NCBI RefSeq assembly: GCF_013449685.1
Contig: NZ_JACDSF010000027.1
Span: 30,704-78,032 of the forward strand
DNA: 47,329 bases
Source: Pectobacterium brasiliense
GTDB lineage: Bacteria > Pseudomonadota > Gammaproteobacteria > Enterobacterales > Enterobacteriaceae
Direction: 5' to 3'
A program made the position numbers and the translations under genes. Below the pieces are notes generated by a model. That model made no database searches and was not told the DNA's origin. It saw only the letters and a list, made by a program, of their open reading frames with translations. This document shows, in pieces, positions 20,840-30,477 of this stretch; position 1 is the first letter of the stretch, and each line of letters opens with the position of its first letter.

Positions 20840-21358
20840 ATGAGCAAAGTCAGCAGCGAATTTGTTTCTCTCAATCTTGCGGTTCTGACCGTTTCCGAAC
20901 GCCGTACGGCGGAAGATGACACCTCCGGCGACTATTTGCGCGAAGCGGCGCAGTCTGCGGGGCACCGCATCGTCGACAGCGCCATCGTGAAAGAGAACCT
21001 GTACCAGATTCGGGCACGGGTCTCGGCGTGGATTGCCAGCGACGAGGTGCAGGGCATTTTGATTAATGGCGGGACGGGCTTTACCGCAGGGGATGTGGTG
21101 CCGGAAGCTATTGGCGTCTTGTTCGATCGGGAAATCGAAGGTTTTGGCGAGCTGTTCCGCATGGTGTCATACGAAGATATTGGTACGGCGACGCTGCAAT
21201 CCCGTGCGCTTGCCGGTCTGGCTAACCAGACGGTGATTTTCGCCATGCCGGGTTCGACTCGCGCCTGTCGCACCGCATGGGAACGCATCATTCAGGAACA
21301 GCTGGATGCGCGCCAGAAACCGTGCAATTTTTACCCGCACGTGAAAAAAACCTCTTAA
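20840..21358 (+). CDS. moaB: Molybdopterin adenylyltransferase-like protein MoaB
   Basis: MogA/MoaB-family protein, 172 aa (E. coli 170). Family members adenylylate molybdopterin, though E. coli MoaB itself is reported as inactive in this. Motifs seen are AILTVSE-like AVLTVSERR, EDDTSGDYLREAA, the INGGTGFTAGDVVPEAI phosphate-binding loop and the AMPGSTRACRTAWE segment. ATG 20840 follows AAAGGAG with a short spacer. It lies 34 nt after moaA. Confidence 0.94.
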   Translation: MSKVSSEFVSLNLAVLTVSERRTAEDDTSGDYLREAAQSAGHRIVDSAIVKENLYQIRARVSAWIASDEVQGILINGGTGFTAGDVVPEAIGVLFDREIEGFGELFRMVSYEDIGTATLQSRALAGLANQTVIFAMPGSTRACRTAWERIIQEQLDARQKPCNFYPHVKKTS

Positions 21359-21376
21359 CGATAAGCCTTATTCATT

Positions 21377-21871
21377 ATGTCATCATCTAAGCCACAATTG
21401 ACCCACATTAACGCCGCTGGTGAAGCCGCGATGGTGGATGTGTCCGCCAAAGTTGAAACCGTGCGCGAAGCCCGCGCGGAAGCCTTCGTTGAAATGGCAC
21501 CGCAGACGCTGGCAATGATTATTGCCGGCAGCCACCACAAGGGCGATGTGTTCGCCACCGCACGCATCGCTGGGATTCAGGCGGCGAAACGCACCTGGGA
21601 ACTGATTCCGCTTTGTCATCCGCTGCTGCTGAGCAAAGTTGCTGTCGAGCTGGAAGCGCAGCCGGAGAACAATCGGGTTCGTATCGAATCCGTGTGTCGT
21701 CTGACGGGGAAAACCGGCGTTGAGATGGAAGCGCTGACGGCAGCCTCCGTCGCCGCGCTGACCATCTATGACATGTGCAAGGCCGTGCAGAAAGACATGG
21801 TGATTGGTCCGGTGCGTCTGCTGGCGAAAAGTGGCGGAAAATCCGGCGACTTTACGGCGGAGGGCGCATGA
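21377..21871 (+). CDS. moaC: Cyclic pyranopterin monophosphate synthase MoaC
   Basis: Converts 3',8-cyclo-GTP to cyclic pyranopterin monophosphate. It has 164 aa (E. coli 161; three extra Ser/Lys residues after the start). The catalytic core segments are all visible: [32 protein letters not shown], the [11 protein letters not shown] loop, and [23 protein letters not shown]. Stop TGA overlaps the moaD ATG (ATGA at 21868-21871). Confidence 0.96.
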   Translation: MSSSKPQLTHINAAGEAAMVDVSAKVETVREARAEAFVEMAPQTLAMIIAGSHHKGDVFATARIAGIQAAKRTWELIPLCHPLLLSKVAVELEAQPENNRVRIESVCRLTGKTGVEMEALTAASVAALTIYDMCKAVQKDMVIGPVRLLAKSGGKSGDFTAEGA

Positions 21872-22113
21872 TCAAGATTCTGTTTTTTGCACAAGTCCGT
21901 GAACTGATAGAGACAGACAGCCTGTCGCTGCCTGCCGAGTATGCCACCGTAGAAGACGTCCGGCAGGCGCTATGCCAACGCGGCGCACGCTGGGCGCTGG
22001 CGCTGGAGTCCGGCAAGCTACTGGCTGCGGTGAACCAGTCGCTGGTTGAGCTCACGCACCCGCTACAGGACGGTGATGAAGTGGCGTTTTTCCCACCGGT
22101 AACGGGAGGTTGA
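21868..22113 (+). CDS. moaD: Molybdopterin synthase sulfur carrier subunit MoaD
   Basis: Ubiquitin-like small subunit that carries the thiocarboxylate sulfur to MoaE. It has 81 aa, the same as E. coli, starting [13 protein letters not shown] and ending FFPPVTGG with the essential C-terminal Gly-Gly. Its ATG overlaps the moaC stop by four bases. The frame is open upstream inside moaC, but only this start fits the family. Confidence 0.96.
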   Translation: MIKILFFAQVRELIETDSLSLPAEYATVEDVRQALCQRGARWALALESGKLLAAVNQSLVELTHPLQDGDEVAFFPPVTGG

Positions 22114-22115
22114 TC

Positions 22116-22568
22116 GTGGCAGAGACGCGTATTCGGGTCGGCGAAGAGAACTTCAACGTAGGTGATGAATATCAGTGGCTGGCGCAGTGTGATGAAGACG
22201 GCGCGGTCGTGACGTTCACCGGTAAGGTGCGTAACCACAATCTGGCGAAAGACGTTAGCGCGTTGACGCTGGAACACTATCCCGGCATGACGGAAAAGGC
22301 GCTGGCAGAGATTGTCGATCTTGCCCGCGAGCGCTGGGAACTGCCGCGTGTAAGCGTGATTCATCGGGTGGGCGCACTCTATCCGGGCGATGAAATTGTG
22401 TTCGTTGGCGTCAGTGCCGCTCACCGTAGCGCGGCGTTTGATGCCGCCCAATTTATTATGGATTACCTGAAAACCCGCGCGCCATTCTGGAAGCGGGAAG
22501 CGACGCCGGAAGGCGAACGCTGGGTGGAATCACGCGACAGTGATAAGCAGGCCGCGCAGCGCTGGTAG
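22116..22568 (+). CDS. moaE: Molybdopterin synthase catalytic subunit MoaE
   Basis: Large subunit of molybdopterin synthase; with thiocarboxylated MoaD it makes the dithiolene of molybdopterin. It has 150 aa, the E. coli length, from a GTG at 22116 that has GGAGG (22105-22109) six nt upstream. A TTG two codons earlier is in frame but overlaps the ribosome site. Core motifs: DEDGAVVTFTGKVRNHNL, LEHYPGMTEKAL, HRVGALYPGDEIVFVGV, FIMDYLKTRAPFWKRE. Confidence 0.96.
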   Translation: MAETRIRVGEENFNVGDEYQWLAQCDEDGAVVTFTGKVRNHNLAKDVSALTLEHYPGMTEKALAEIVDLARERWELPRVSVIHRVGALYPGDEIVFVGVSAAHRSAAFDAAQFIMDYLKTRAPFWKREATPEGERWVESRDSDKQAAQRW

Positions 22569-22680
22569 TCCATTTCTGTGTTAGGATAAAAGGATGCGGG
22601 GAAGGCGTTTTTTAGTGTCCTTTCCTCAAACGGGCGGTTTGCGCCGCGTTAATCAGATAACTTTATGCAAAGGTAACATC

Positions 22681-23388
22681 ATGGACAGATATCCACGCTC
22701 GGGTTCAATCGTTGAACGCTCGCAGTCTGGTCTTCAGGCCTATATGGCACAGGTTTATGGCTGGATGACCTGCGGCCTGCTGTTGACGGCGTTCGTCTCG
22801 TGGTATGCGGCGAATACGCCCGCCGTACTGAACTTTGTTTTCTCCAGCCAGATCACCTTCTTCGGACTGATCATTGCCCAACTGGGGCTGGTCTTTGTGA
22901 TTTCCGGCATGGTACAGCGCCTGAGCGGTACGGTCGCCACGTCGCTGTTTATGCTCTATTCGGCGCTGACGGGGCTAACGCTCTCCAGCATTTTCATTAT
23001 GTACTCCGGTGAATCCATCGCCAGCACCTTTGTGATTACGGCGGGGATGTTCGGGGCGATGAGCCTGTACGGCTACACCACGAAGCGTGATTTGAGCGGC
23101 TTCGGCAGCATGCTGTTCATGGCGCTGATCGGGATTGTGCTGGCTTCGCTGGTGAACCTGTGGCTGAAAAGCGAAGCGCTGATGTGGGCAGTGACCTATA
23201 TCGGTGTTGTGGTATTTGTCGGTCTGACCGCCTATGACACCCAGAAGCTGAAAAACATCGGCGAGCAGTTGTCCGTTGATGACAAAGACAGCTTCCGTAA
23301 ATACTCCATCGTGGGCGCGTTGACCCTGTATCTCGACTTCATCAACCTGTTCCTGATGCTGCTGCGTATTTTCGGCAATCGTCGTTAA
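22681..23388 (+). CDS. ybhL: BAX inhibitor-1 family membrane protein YbhL
   Basis: Seven-helix inner membrane protein of the BI-1/YccA/YbhL family, 235 aa from ATG 22681 (MDRYPRSGSIVER; E. coli 234 aa). The 29 codons upstream in frame are not family sequence. Signature segments include YMAQVYGWMTCGLLLTAFVSW, LYSALTGLTLSSIF, the FVGLTAYDTQKLKNIGEQ loop and the C-terminal LYLDFINLFLMLLRIFGNRR. Related bacterial proteins are pH-sensitive Ca2+ leak channels; the physiological role of YbhL is not settled. It lies 112 nt after moaE. Confidence 0.93.
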   Translation: MDRYPRSGSIVERSQSGLQAYMAQVYGWMTCGLLLTAFVSWYAANTPAVLNFVFSSQITFFGLIIAQLGLVFVISGMVQRLSGTVATSLFMLYSALTGLTLSSIFIMYSGESIASTFVITAGMFGAMSLYGYTTKRDLSGFGSMLFMALIGIVLASLVNLWLKSEALMWAVTYIGVVVFVGLTAYDTQKLKNIGEQLSVDDKDSFRKYSIVGALTLYLDFINLFLMLLRIFGNRR

Positions 23389-23400
23389 TTCTTGCTCATT

Positions 23401-23426
23401 TATCTGGCGCTTTTCCGCGCCAGATA
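23401..23426 (+). terminator. Perfect hairpin after ybhL
   Basis: TATCTGGCGC (23401-23410), loop TTTTCC and GCGCCAGATA (23417-23426) make a 10-bp perfect stem 12 nt after the ybhL stop. There is no immediate U-run; a CTTTTTCCC lies at 23440. It probably ends transcription from both sides of the convergent ybhL and ybhR remnant. Confidence 0.5.
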
Positions 23427-23458
23427 GCGTCCTGCCTATCTTTTTCCCTTACCTGCTA

Positions 23459-23735
23459 TTACGCAGTATTCCGTCGAAAAATCGCGTAGGCCGCCGAGCC
23501 GGTGGTCAGCGTGATGATGAACAGCGGCCATAAACTGCCCCAGATAGTGCTGAAATCCGCATCCTTGAGGTAAATCTGCTTCGTTATATCGGTGAAGTGG
23601 CGAATCGGGTTAACCCAAGTGATGTGCTGCAACCAGATCGGCATGTTCTCAACTGGCGACACATAGCCGGACAGCAGAATCGCGGGCATCAGGAAGACGA
23701 ACACGCCGATAAACGCCTGCTGCGTTGAACCGGTC
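23459..23735 (-). pseudogene. ybhR: 3' remnant of ybhR (ABC-2 permease)
   Basis: About 90 codons that match the C-terminal end of the drug-efflux ABC-2 permease Ybh[25 protein letters not shown], then a VENMPIWLQ...[17 protein letters not shown] region and a last membrane helix ending FRRNTA. The full protein is about 368 aa, so about three quarters is gone. The 5' side joins ybhG sequence in another frame near 23730-23740, so no native start remains. Confidence 0.8.
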
Positions 23736-23936
23736 TGTCTGCACGGCATCGTCTTCATCAACGTTCAGCTCGGCCACTCTACCGCCGACGCGGAAGGCCA
23801 AATTGACAGTGCGGATATCGACATTGCCGTAGAGCGTTAACGGCTTTTCCTGCTGTTGCTGGTGGTGATAAAAACCATAACCCGCACCGAGCAGGACAAG
23901 AACCAGTGCAACGAACGCCAGTTTTCTCTTGTTCAT
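23736..23936 (-). pseudogene. ybhG: 5' remnant of ybhG (HlyD-type membrane fusion protein)
   Basis: Starts at ATG 23936 ([20 protein letters not shown]) with a single N-terminal membrane anchor. It then follows the periplasmic adaptor start [20 protein letters not shown] and [15 protein letters not shown]. After about 67 codons the sequence switches to ybhR in a different frame. E. coli YbhG has about 330 aa. The missing part includes the rest of ybhG, the ATPase gene ybhF, ybhS and most of ybhR, so the YbhFSRG exporter is lost here. Confidence 0.8.
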
Positions 23937-23943
23937 CACGCAC

Positions 23944-23980
23944 AGTTCCTTGTTTATCAAGAATAGTTCCTTGTTTATCA
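23944..23980. repeat. Two direct repeats upstream of the ybhG remnant
   Basis: AGTTCCTTGTTTATCA occurs at 23944-23959 and 23965-23980, a 21-bp period. A looser CAGCGGT pair follows (23979-24001). The interval 23981-24220 holds no gene I can support; it is mostly AT-rich. Confidence 0.6.
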
Positions 23981-24220
23981 GCGGTCTGCTTGTCAGCGGT
24001 AGCGATCCCACAGGCTGTTCAGAGGACGCCTCGTCACTTATTTTTGGAAGCTATTAATCATATGACGGGTTACAGGGGGTATGGCGATATAGAGTGATCA
24101 AGTTCACAAAAATACATTGCATTCGGGCGGTTTTTTCACCTACTACTGCCCGTATTTGGCGTAACACCTTTATTTTTTTAGAGAAATTGGAATAATTCGA
24201 AAGGATTGTAATTTATCTAA

Positions 24221-24243
24221 TTGAATGATAATAATTGTTATTA
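24221..24243 (+). promoter_or_regulatory. Fur-type operator of the siderophore uptake operon
   Basis: TTGAAT-GATAAT-A-ATTGTT (24221-24239) fits the three-hexamer Fur model (GATAAT, GATAAT, inverted ATTATC) at 13 of 18 positions, with one perfect hexamer. It lies about 240 bp before the receptor start in an AT-rich promoter-like zone. The long leader between is open in frame but has no credible ribosome site before 24468. Confidence 0.6.
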
Positions 24244-24479
24244 GTAATTACATGTGTATTGGTACTGACATCGTGACCTGACAGTAAGGATCGCGGCGTA
24301 CAGAATAAAATACTGTGCGTTTTATGCATGAATCGATCATACCCGCCAAGATGTTTCGCGTGAGACGAAGCATTTTGGCATTTTTTTGTCTGTGCCGAGG
24401 CGGTGGTTTCCAGTTAAGCACCTCGTCACGGACGGTGACTTTTATTGACGGTTGGATACATAACCAAAGGGGAAGGACA

Positions 24480-26594
24480 GTGAACCAGATGCGCACTTTA
24501 CTCGCATTGATGCCATGCGTGCTGATTGCTCCGGCGTATGCACAGGATGACACGACCAAAAAGGATGAGACGAGCGGTGATGAGATGGTGATTACCGCCT
24601 CACGCTCGAATATCCAGCAGCAGAAAGCGCCGCAGGTGGTCACGGTGATTACCAAAGAGCAAATCGAGCAGCAGATGCAGGTCACCTCCGACTCGTCACA
24701 AATTCTAAGCAACTTGCTGCCTTCGTTCTCCCCCAGCCGTCAAAAAATGAGCGGCAGCGGTGAAACCTTCCGCGGTCGTGCCGCGCTGGTGATGATCGAC
24801 GGTATTCCCCAGTCCAACCCCTTACGTCCGACCGGGCGTGAGATGCACACGATAGACTACTCGATGGTCGAGCGCATCGAAGTGATCCATGGCGCGAACG
24901 CCACCAACGGCATGGGCGCAACGGGGGGCGTGATTAACATCATTACCCGTCGACCGGAAAACGGCTCATTTAATCAGCACGTCAACGTGCAAACCACAAT
25001 TCCCACCGAAAAGATTCGCGGTGAAACCGCCAGCTATAAAACTACCTATCGGGTCGATGGGCGTGAAGACTATCTCGACTATCTGTTCGCGATTGGCTAT
25101 GAGAATCAGGGGCTGTATCTGGACGGCAACAATCGGCCTGTTGGTGTGGATAACACCCAGGGCGACACCATGGACTCCCGTTCTTATGACCTGTTAGCGA
25201 AAGTCGGGTACTGGCTGGATGACTATCAGCGCATTCAACTGAGTGTAAACCGCTATAACATTAAAAATGAGAATAACTACCTCAGCGTGAATGGTATTCG
25301 TAATCAGGGTATTCCTACTACTTCAGTGCGTGGCACACCACCGGGTGAAGCGCCACATAACAGCATATGGACGACCGGCTTAACTTATGAACACCACGAT
25401 CTGGCAGGAATGAAACTCTCTGCGTTGGTATTTAATCAGCGCTATGAGGCGCTATTCGGCGCAACGAACTCGAACACGTTTCAAGACCCTGCGATAGCGC
25501 CCAGCGGGACGCTTTACGATCAATCTCGCTCAGTAGCCAATAAGTACGGCACTAAATTGGCGCTGACTAAAGACGACTTGCTGGATGACACGCTGAAAGT
25601 CACGGTCGGTTTCGATACGCTGTACGATAAGGGTAAACAAGACCTCTACCTGACCAAGCGTACCTATGTGCCGGAGATGGAGTACACCAACTATTCACCG
25701 TTTATTCAGGGTGAATATCAACTGCTGGATAACGTCACATTGCACGCGGGTGTACGCCACGAGATCGCTAAGCTTCAGGTCGGTGACTATCAAACGCTGG
25801 CGTCCAACAATAGCGTGACGGTACAAGGCGGTAGCCCTAAATTTAATGAAACGCTGTATAACGCGGGTATCGTCTATGCTGCAACGGATTCACTGAGTTT
25901 GTTTGCCAACTACTCGGAAGGGTTTGGTATGCCGGATGTGGGGCGTGCGCTGCGTTCCATCAGGCGTTCAGGTGTTAGTCTGAAAAACTTTGACGGCTTT
26001 AAGCCGATTGTGACAGATAACGTAGAGACGGGGTTCCGTTTTAAGCGGGATAAGTTTGATTTTGAAGCCAGCTATTATGAGTCCAAATCGAAACTGGGCG
26101 AAAACGTGACGGAGAGCGGTGGCGTATTTTTGTCCGAACGCCAGCGCACACAGATTCGCGGTGTTGAAGTGACTGCGGGCTATCAGATCAACGAGCAGCA
26201 CAAAGTTAATGCTTCCTATGCGCACAGTGAAGGAAAGTATGACGACAATAAAGATGGCAAAGTGGATAAAAAATTCAACGGCCTGAATATCGCGCCGGAT
26301 CGTCTGATCACCAGTTGGTCGGCGAATTGGAATGATAAATGGAGTTCGTTCGTGCAGGCGAATTACGCCTTTGGCCGCAGTTTTGACGATGCGGGGATGG
26401 CGTTTGACGGCTACCTGCTGATGGATGCTGCCGTGGGGTACAAGCTGCCGTATGGTCGCCTCAACGTTGCGGTGGCGAACCTGCTGGATAAACAGTACAT
26501 CACCTACTATTCGCAGGCGGGGCTTGTTAACGATACGCGCTATTTCTCTGGGCGCGGCCGCACGGTAACGCTGGGTTATTCGATTGATTTCTAA
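24480..26594 (+). CDS. TonB-dependent siderophore receptor, IutA-like
   Basis: Outer-membrane beta-barrel gated channel that takes up a ferric siderophore using TonB energy. It has 704 aa from GTG 24480. That start has AGGGGAAGG just upstream and gives a clean signal peptide ending IAPAYA before QDD; the in-frame upstream codons have no such features. The TonB box is DEMVITASR. The plug domain shows ETFRGRAALVMIDGIPQ, VERIEVIHGANATNGMGATGGVINIITRRP. The barrel ends [15 protein letters not shown] with the C-terminal Phe. The overall pattern recalls IutA/aerobactin-type receptors, but the siderophore cannot be named. First gene of a six-gene overlapping operon. Confidence 0.88.
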   Translation: MNQMRTLLALMPCVLIAPAYAQDDTTKKDETSGDEMVITASRSNIQQQKAPQVVTVITKEQIEQQMQVTSDSSQILSNLLPSFSPSRQKMSGSGETFRGRAALVMIDGIPQSNPLRPTGREMHTIDYSMVERIEVIHGANATNGMGATGGVINIITRRPENGSFNQHVNVQTTIPTEKIRGETASYKTTYRVDGREDYLDYLFAIGYENQGLYLDGNNRPVGVDNTQGDTMDSRSYDLLAKVGYWLDDYQRIQLSVNRYNIKNENNYLSVNGIRNQGIPTTSVRGTPPGEAPHNSIWTTGLTYEHHDLAGMKLSALVFNQRYEALFGATNSNTFQDPAIAPSGTLYDQSRSVANKYGTKLALTKDDLLDDTLKVTVGFDTLYDKGKQDLYLTKRTYVPEMEYTNYSPFIQGEYQLLDNVTLHAGVRHEIAKLQVGDYQTLASNNSVTVQGGSPKFNETLYNAGIVYAATDSLSLFANYSEGFGMPDVGRALRSIRRSGVSLKNFDGFKPIVTDNVETGFRFKRDKFDFEASYYESKSKLGENVTESGGVFLSERQRTQIRGVEVTAGYQINEQHKVNASYAHSEGKYDDNKDGKVDKKFNGLNIAPDRLITSWSANWNDKWSSFVQANYAFGRSFDDAGMAFDGYLLMDAAVGYKLPYGRLNVAVANLLDKQYITYYSQAGLVNDTRYFSGRGRTVTLGYSIDF

Positions 26595-27603
26595 GCTTAA
26601 CCGATTTAATTCCGTTCTCAATTCAGCAACACGGCAGCGTTTTACGCTGGCCGTGTTGTTGTCTTTTCTGCTGGTGACGTTCGTGCAGGCGGCGGAATCG
26701 CCGCGTCAGATTCATCATGCGTTGGGCGTGACCACCGTGGACGGGACGCCGCTGCGTATCGTGACGCTGTTTCAGGGTGCAACCGACTCTGCCGTGGCAC
26801 TGGGAATCAAGCCGATTGGCGTGGTGGAATCATGGACGGAGAAGCCGATTTATCGCTACCTTCGCCCCGCATTACAAGGCGTGACGCTGGTCGGGCTGGA
26901 AACACAACCCAGTCTGGAAACCATCGCGCTACTCAAGCCCGATCTCATCGTGGCGTCTACGTTTCGGCATGAGAAAATCTACGGTCTGCTGTCGCAGATC
27001 GCGCCGACGATTGCGCTGGACAGGGTGTCTGAATTTAAAGAAACGGTGCAGATGATGGGGGTGGCGCTGAACAAGGAAGAAAAAGCGAACGAGATTTTAT
27101 CCCACTGGAATCAGCGCGTGGATGCGCTGCGTGACCGGCTGAAAGCGCGATTCGCTGAACGCTGGCCGCTCAGTGTGTCCATTCTCGAATTCCGTGAAGA
27201 TCACATGCGTACCTATTTGCCCGCCAGCTTTGCCGGATCGGTGCTGTCGGAAATCGGCTTTGTCTGGTCGCGGCCGGAGAGCTATACGTCAGGCGTGATG
27301 CAAAAGCTCACCAGCAAAGAGAGCATCCCGGTAGTGGATGCCGATCTGTTCTTTGTTTTGCTCCGCTCAGGCAAACCCGCCGTGGCGCAGAACTATCGGG
27401 ACTGGCAGGCTCACCCGCTCTGGCAGCGGCTGCATGCGCCCCAGCAGCAACAGGTTTATCCGGTGGATAACGTCGCCTGGAGCCTGTCTGGCGGTATTTG
27501 GGGTGCGAATCAGATGCTGGACGATATCGAAAGGCAGTTTGCTGGCAAGACCGAATTTGCTGATAAAAAAAGCGATGTTGCAGAGGAGAGTCATACGCGA
27601 TGA
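26584..27603 (+). CDS. Iron-siderophore ABC transporter periplasmic binding protein
   Basis: FecB/FhuD-type (cluster 8, TroA-like fold) binding protein, about 339 aa. It has a type I signal: basic residues, then a [17 protein letters not shown] core cleaved before AES. There is no lipobox Cys. The mature part follows the family: [34 protein letters not shown], and a long backbone helix in the middle. No ATG exists near the start; TTG 26584 overlaps the receptor stop by 11 nt and is my choice, so translation is probably coupled. A later non-ATG start would shorten the n-region. Its stop overlaps the permease ATG (ATGA at 27600). Confidence 0.85.
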   Translation: MISKLNRFNSVLNSATRQRFTLAVLLSFLLVTFVQAAESPRQIHHALGVTTVDGTPLRIVTLFQGATDSAVALGIKPIGVVESWTEKPIYRYLRPALQGVTLVGLETQPSLETIALLKPDLIVASTFRHEKIYGLLSQIAPTIALDRVSEFKETVQMMGVALNKEEKANEILSHWNQRVDALRDRLKARFAERWPLSVSILEFREDHMRTYLPASFAGSVLSEIGFVWSRPESYTSGVMQKLTSKESIPVVDADLFFVLLRSGKPAVAQNYRDWQAHPLWQRLHAPQQQQVYPVDNVAWSLSGGIWGANQMLDDIERQFAGKTEFADKKSDVAEESHTR

Positions 27604-28589
27604 GACAAGGCATCGTGACGGCAGCGGGTGTCGTATTGCTGCTGCTGAGTATCGTCGCCAGCCTGATGCTGGGGCAAATCACCATTTCGTTGGGAGCCGT
27701 GTTCAATTCACTGTTCCATTACGATCCGCAGCAGATCGATCACATACTGGTGCTAACGACACGCCTGTCGCGGACGGTGATTGCCATCGTCGTCGGTGCC
27801 AGCCTTGCCGTTGCCGGGGCGTTAATGCAGGCGCTCACGCGTAACCCGCTGGCGTCGCCGGGGATATTCGGAATTAACGCGGGAGCCATGTTTGCCATCG
27901 TCCTGCTGTTTTCGGTGTTTACCTTTTCCTCGCAGATCGCGCTGGCGTGGACGGCCTATCTGGGTGCGGCTGTGGCTGGCGTCATGGTGTATGTGCTGGG
28001 AACGCTGGGCAATGCGCGTTCCAGCCACTTACGCATTGTGCTGGCCGGTGCCGCGATTAGCGCGCTGTTTATTGCGTTTACGCAAGCGCTGCTGGTGATC
28101 AATCAAGACGGGCTGGACAGCATGCTGTTCTGGCTGGCTGGTTCGGTGTCTGGCCGCAGCCTATCGATGCTGTTACCGCTCCTGCCGTACTTTGTTATCG
28201 CGCTATTCCTCGCGCTGCTGCTGGCGCGTCACCTGAATATTCTGGTGGCGGGCGACGAGATCGCTAAAGGATTGGGGCAGCGAACCGCGTTGGTGCGTGC
28301 GCTATCCGGGTTGTGCGTGATTGGGCTGGCGGGTGGTGCGGTGGCGATAGCCGGAAATATCGGTTTTGTCGGGCTGATCGTACCGCATATTGTGCGTCGC
28401 GTGCTGTCTGCCGATCACCGCTGGCTGTTGCCCAGCTGTGCGATTTTCGGTGCCACGCTGCTGCTGCTGGCTGATGTCGCCTCGCGTCTGCTGATCGTAC
28501 CGCAGGAAGTACCCGTCGGGGCGATGACCGCGCTGCTGGGCGCGCCTTTCTTCATTTATCTGGCGAGAAGGGGGATGCGGTATGGGTAA
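27600..28589 (+). CDS. FecCD-family iron-siderophore permease (first)
   Basis: Inner-membrane permease, 329 aa, with the many helices typical of BtuC/FecCD proteins. Family motifs: [42 protein letters not shown] near the N-terminus, [10 protein letters not shown], and [24 protein letters not shown] near the end, where the coupling helices contact the ATPase. ATG 27600 overlaps the binding-protein stop. It forms a heterodimer with the next gene product. Confidence 0.92.
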   Translation: MRQGIVTAAGVVLLLLSIVASLMLGQITISLGAVFNSLFHYDPQQIDHILVLTTRLSRTVIAIVVGASLAVAGALMQALTRNPLASPGIFGINAGAMFAIVLLFSVFTFSSQIALAWTAYLGAAVAGVMVYVLGTLGNARSSHLRIVLAGAAISALFIAFTQALLVINQDGLDSMLFWLAGSVSGRSLSMLLPLLPYFVIALFLALLLARHLNILVAGDEIAKGLGQRTALVRALSGLCVIGLAGGAVAIAGNIGFVGLIVPHIVRRVLSADHRWLLPSCAIFGATLLLLADVASRLLIVPQEVPVGAMTALLGAPFFIYLARRGMRYG

Positions 28590-29613
28590 GGTGTATACCG
28601 TGCGCGTGGGAATGGTCTCGCGCCAGATTGATCGCCGCACGTCTGCGGTGGCGTTGTCGCTCCTGCTGGTGTTGCTAGCCGTCGTGTTCCTGTCGCTGTC
28701 ATTAGGGCAGGTGGTGCTGTCTCCCGCGCAGGTGATGTCGGCGCTGCTGGGAAAAGCAGACAGCGGCGTGCATTTTATCGTCAATGACCTGCGTTTACCG
28801 CGCGCGCTGCTGGCGCTGTTGGTGGGCGGCGCGCTGGCGATATCCGGTCTGATTCTGCAAAGCATTGTGCGCAATCCGTTGGCCTCGCCGGATATTCTGG
28901 GGATTACCAGTGGTGCATCGGCGGCGGCGGTGTTCTTCCTCTCGTTCCTAGCGACGGCGATAAGCCAGCGCTGGCTGCCGCTGGCAGCAATGGGTGGGGC
29001 GTGGGTGACGGCGGTCGCCATTTATCTGCTGGCCTGGAAGCAGGGCGCATCGCCGCTGCGTCTGGTGCTGGTTGGCGTTGGGCTGTCCGCCATTATGGGC
29101 GCGGCGGTCACGATGATGCTGGTGTTTAGCCCGATAGGCACCACGTTGACGGCCTATGTGTGGCTGACGGGCAGTATTTATGGCGCGCAGTGGCAGCATG
29201 TGTCTGAGCTAGCGGGTTGGTTGCTGCTCGGTGCACCGTTTTTAGTGGGGCTGGCGCGGCACGTTAACGTGCATGAGTTGGATGACGCGCTGGCTTGCGG
29301 CGTTGGGCAATCTGTCGGAAGCATCCGGCTTGCACTGCTGGCGCTGAGCGTCGCGCTGGCTGGGGCGGCGATTGCCTATGCAGGCGCGATGGCCTTTGTC
29401 GGTCTGCTGGCTCCGCATATTGCGAAAAAGCTGGCGAGCCGTTCATTCCCCGGACTGGCGCTGGTGTCGGCGCTGACGGGCGGTTTATTGGTGATGGTGG
29501 CCGATTTGATTGGCCGCACGGCGTTCTTGCCGCTGGATCTGCCTGCCGGTATTTTTATCTCCGTGCTCGGGACGCCTTTCTTTATCTATTTATTGCTTCG
29601 GCAACGTTATTGA
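28582..29613 (+). CDS. FecCD-family iron-siderophore permease (second)
   Basis: Second FecCD permease, 343 aa. N-terminal [40 protein letters not shown] and C-terminal [24 protein letters not shown] are the diagnostic segments. The ATG at 28582 has AAGGGGG seven nt upstream and lies 8 nt inside the previous gene. A short polar N-terminal extension (about 25 aa) precedes the first helix. Confidence 0.92.
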   Translation: MGKVYTVRVGMVSRQIDRRTSAVALSLLLVLLAVVFLSLSLGQVVLSPAQVMSALLGKADSGVHFIVNDLRLPRALLALLVGGALAISGLILQSIVRNPLASPDILGITSGASAAAVFFLSFLATAISQRWLPLAAMGGAWVTAVAIYLLAWKQGASPLRLVLVGVGLSAIMGAAVTMMLVFSPIGTTLTAYVWLTGSIYGAQWQHVSELAGWLLLGAPFLVGLARHVNVHELDDALACGVGQSVGSIRLALLALSVALAGAAIAYAGAMAFVGLLAPHIAKKLASRSFPGLALVSALTGGLLVMVADLIGRTAFLPLDLPAGIFISVLGTPFFIYLLLRQRY

Positions 29614-29625
29614 GATTGCAAGATT

Positions 29626-30477
29626 ATGCCAGAGAATGTGCAGCCAACACGCATCCCCCCAACTGACCGCGAGGCGATTGCCAGCCAGTCGCTGACGCTG
29701 AGTTACGAAAAACAGGTCGTGATTGATGCGCTCGATATCACGCTGCCAGCCGGGAAAATCTCGGTGCTGGTGGGCAGTAACGGCTGCGGCAAGAGCACGT
29801 TACTGAAGTCGTTTGCCCGCCTGCTGAAGCCCACGAGCGGGACGATTATTGTTAACGGGGCGGATATTCATCGGCAATCCACCATTGAGGTGGCGAAGTC
29901 ACTGGCGATTCTTCCGCAAACGCCGACCGCGCCGGAAGGCCTGACGGTCTATCAACTGGTGAAGATGGGGCGCTACCCGCATCAGTCATGGTTGAAACAG
30001 TGGTCGGCCACGGATGAAGAAAAAGTGCTTCAGGCGTTGCGCAGCACCGGCGTGCTGGCGTTAAAGGATCGCGCGGTGGATTCGCTGTCCGGCGGGCAGC
30101 GCCAGCGCGTCTGGATCGCGATGACGCTGGCGCAGGATACCGACATCGTTCTGCTGGATGAACCGACGACCTATCTCGATCTGGCGCATCAGATGGAGGT
30201 GCTGGATTTGCTACGGGAGTTGAACGCGCAGCAGCACAAAACCATCGTGATGGTGCTGCATGATCTGAATCTGGCGTGTCGCTACGCGCATCACATGGTG
30301 GCCGTACATAACCGGACGGTATTTGCGCAGGGCAACCCGCGCGACATTCTCACAGAAGCCACGGTAAAGACGGTGTTTAACTTGAACTGTCGCATTATTG
30401 ACGATCCGTTCTTCGGTACGCCGCTGTGTATTCCGTTTGGGCGTGAAGCGGCGGAGACAACGGCCGATGTCGGCTAA
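29626..30477 (+). CDS. Iron-siderophore ABC transporter ATP-binding protein
   Basis: FecE/FepC-type ATPase, 283 aa. Walker A GSNGCGKS (50-57), Q-loop ILPQTP, signature LSGGQRQRV (154-162), Walker B VLLDEP (175-180), D-loop TYLDLAHQ and H-loop VLHDLN are all intact. The C-terminal segment (FNLNCRIIDDPFFGTPLCIPFGR) is typical for siderophore importers. It starts 12 nt after the second permease and overlaps the reductase gene by 11 nt. Confidence 0.93.
   Translation: MPENVQPTRIPPTDREAIASQSLTLSYEKQVVIDALDITLPAGKISVLVGSNGCGKSTLLKSFARLLKPTSGTIIVNGADIHRQSTIEVAKSLAILPQTPTAPEGLTVYQLVKMGRYPHQSWLKQWSATDEEKVLQALRSTGVLALKDRAVDSLSGGQRQRVWIAMTLAQDTDIVLLDEPTTYLDLAHQMEVLDLLRELNAQQHKTIVMVLHDLNLACRYAHHMVAVHNRTVFAQGNPRDILTEATVKTVFNLNCRIIDDPFFGTPLCIPFGREAAETTADVG

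Noticed and set aside
24315-24479. 55-residue N-terminal extension of the TonB-dependent receptor
   Set aside because: It would bury the signal peptide inside the protein; the GTG at 24480 has a strong ribosome site and a clean signal sequence.
30398-30466. Upstream start for the FhuF-like protein
   Set aside because: The start is deep inside the ATPase gene and gives a basic N-terminus with no family similarity.
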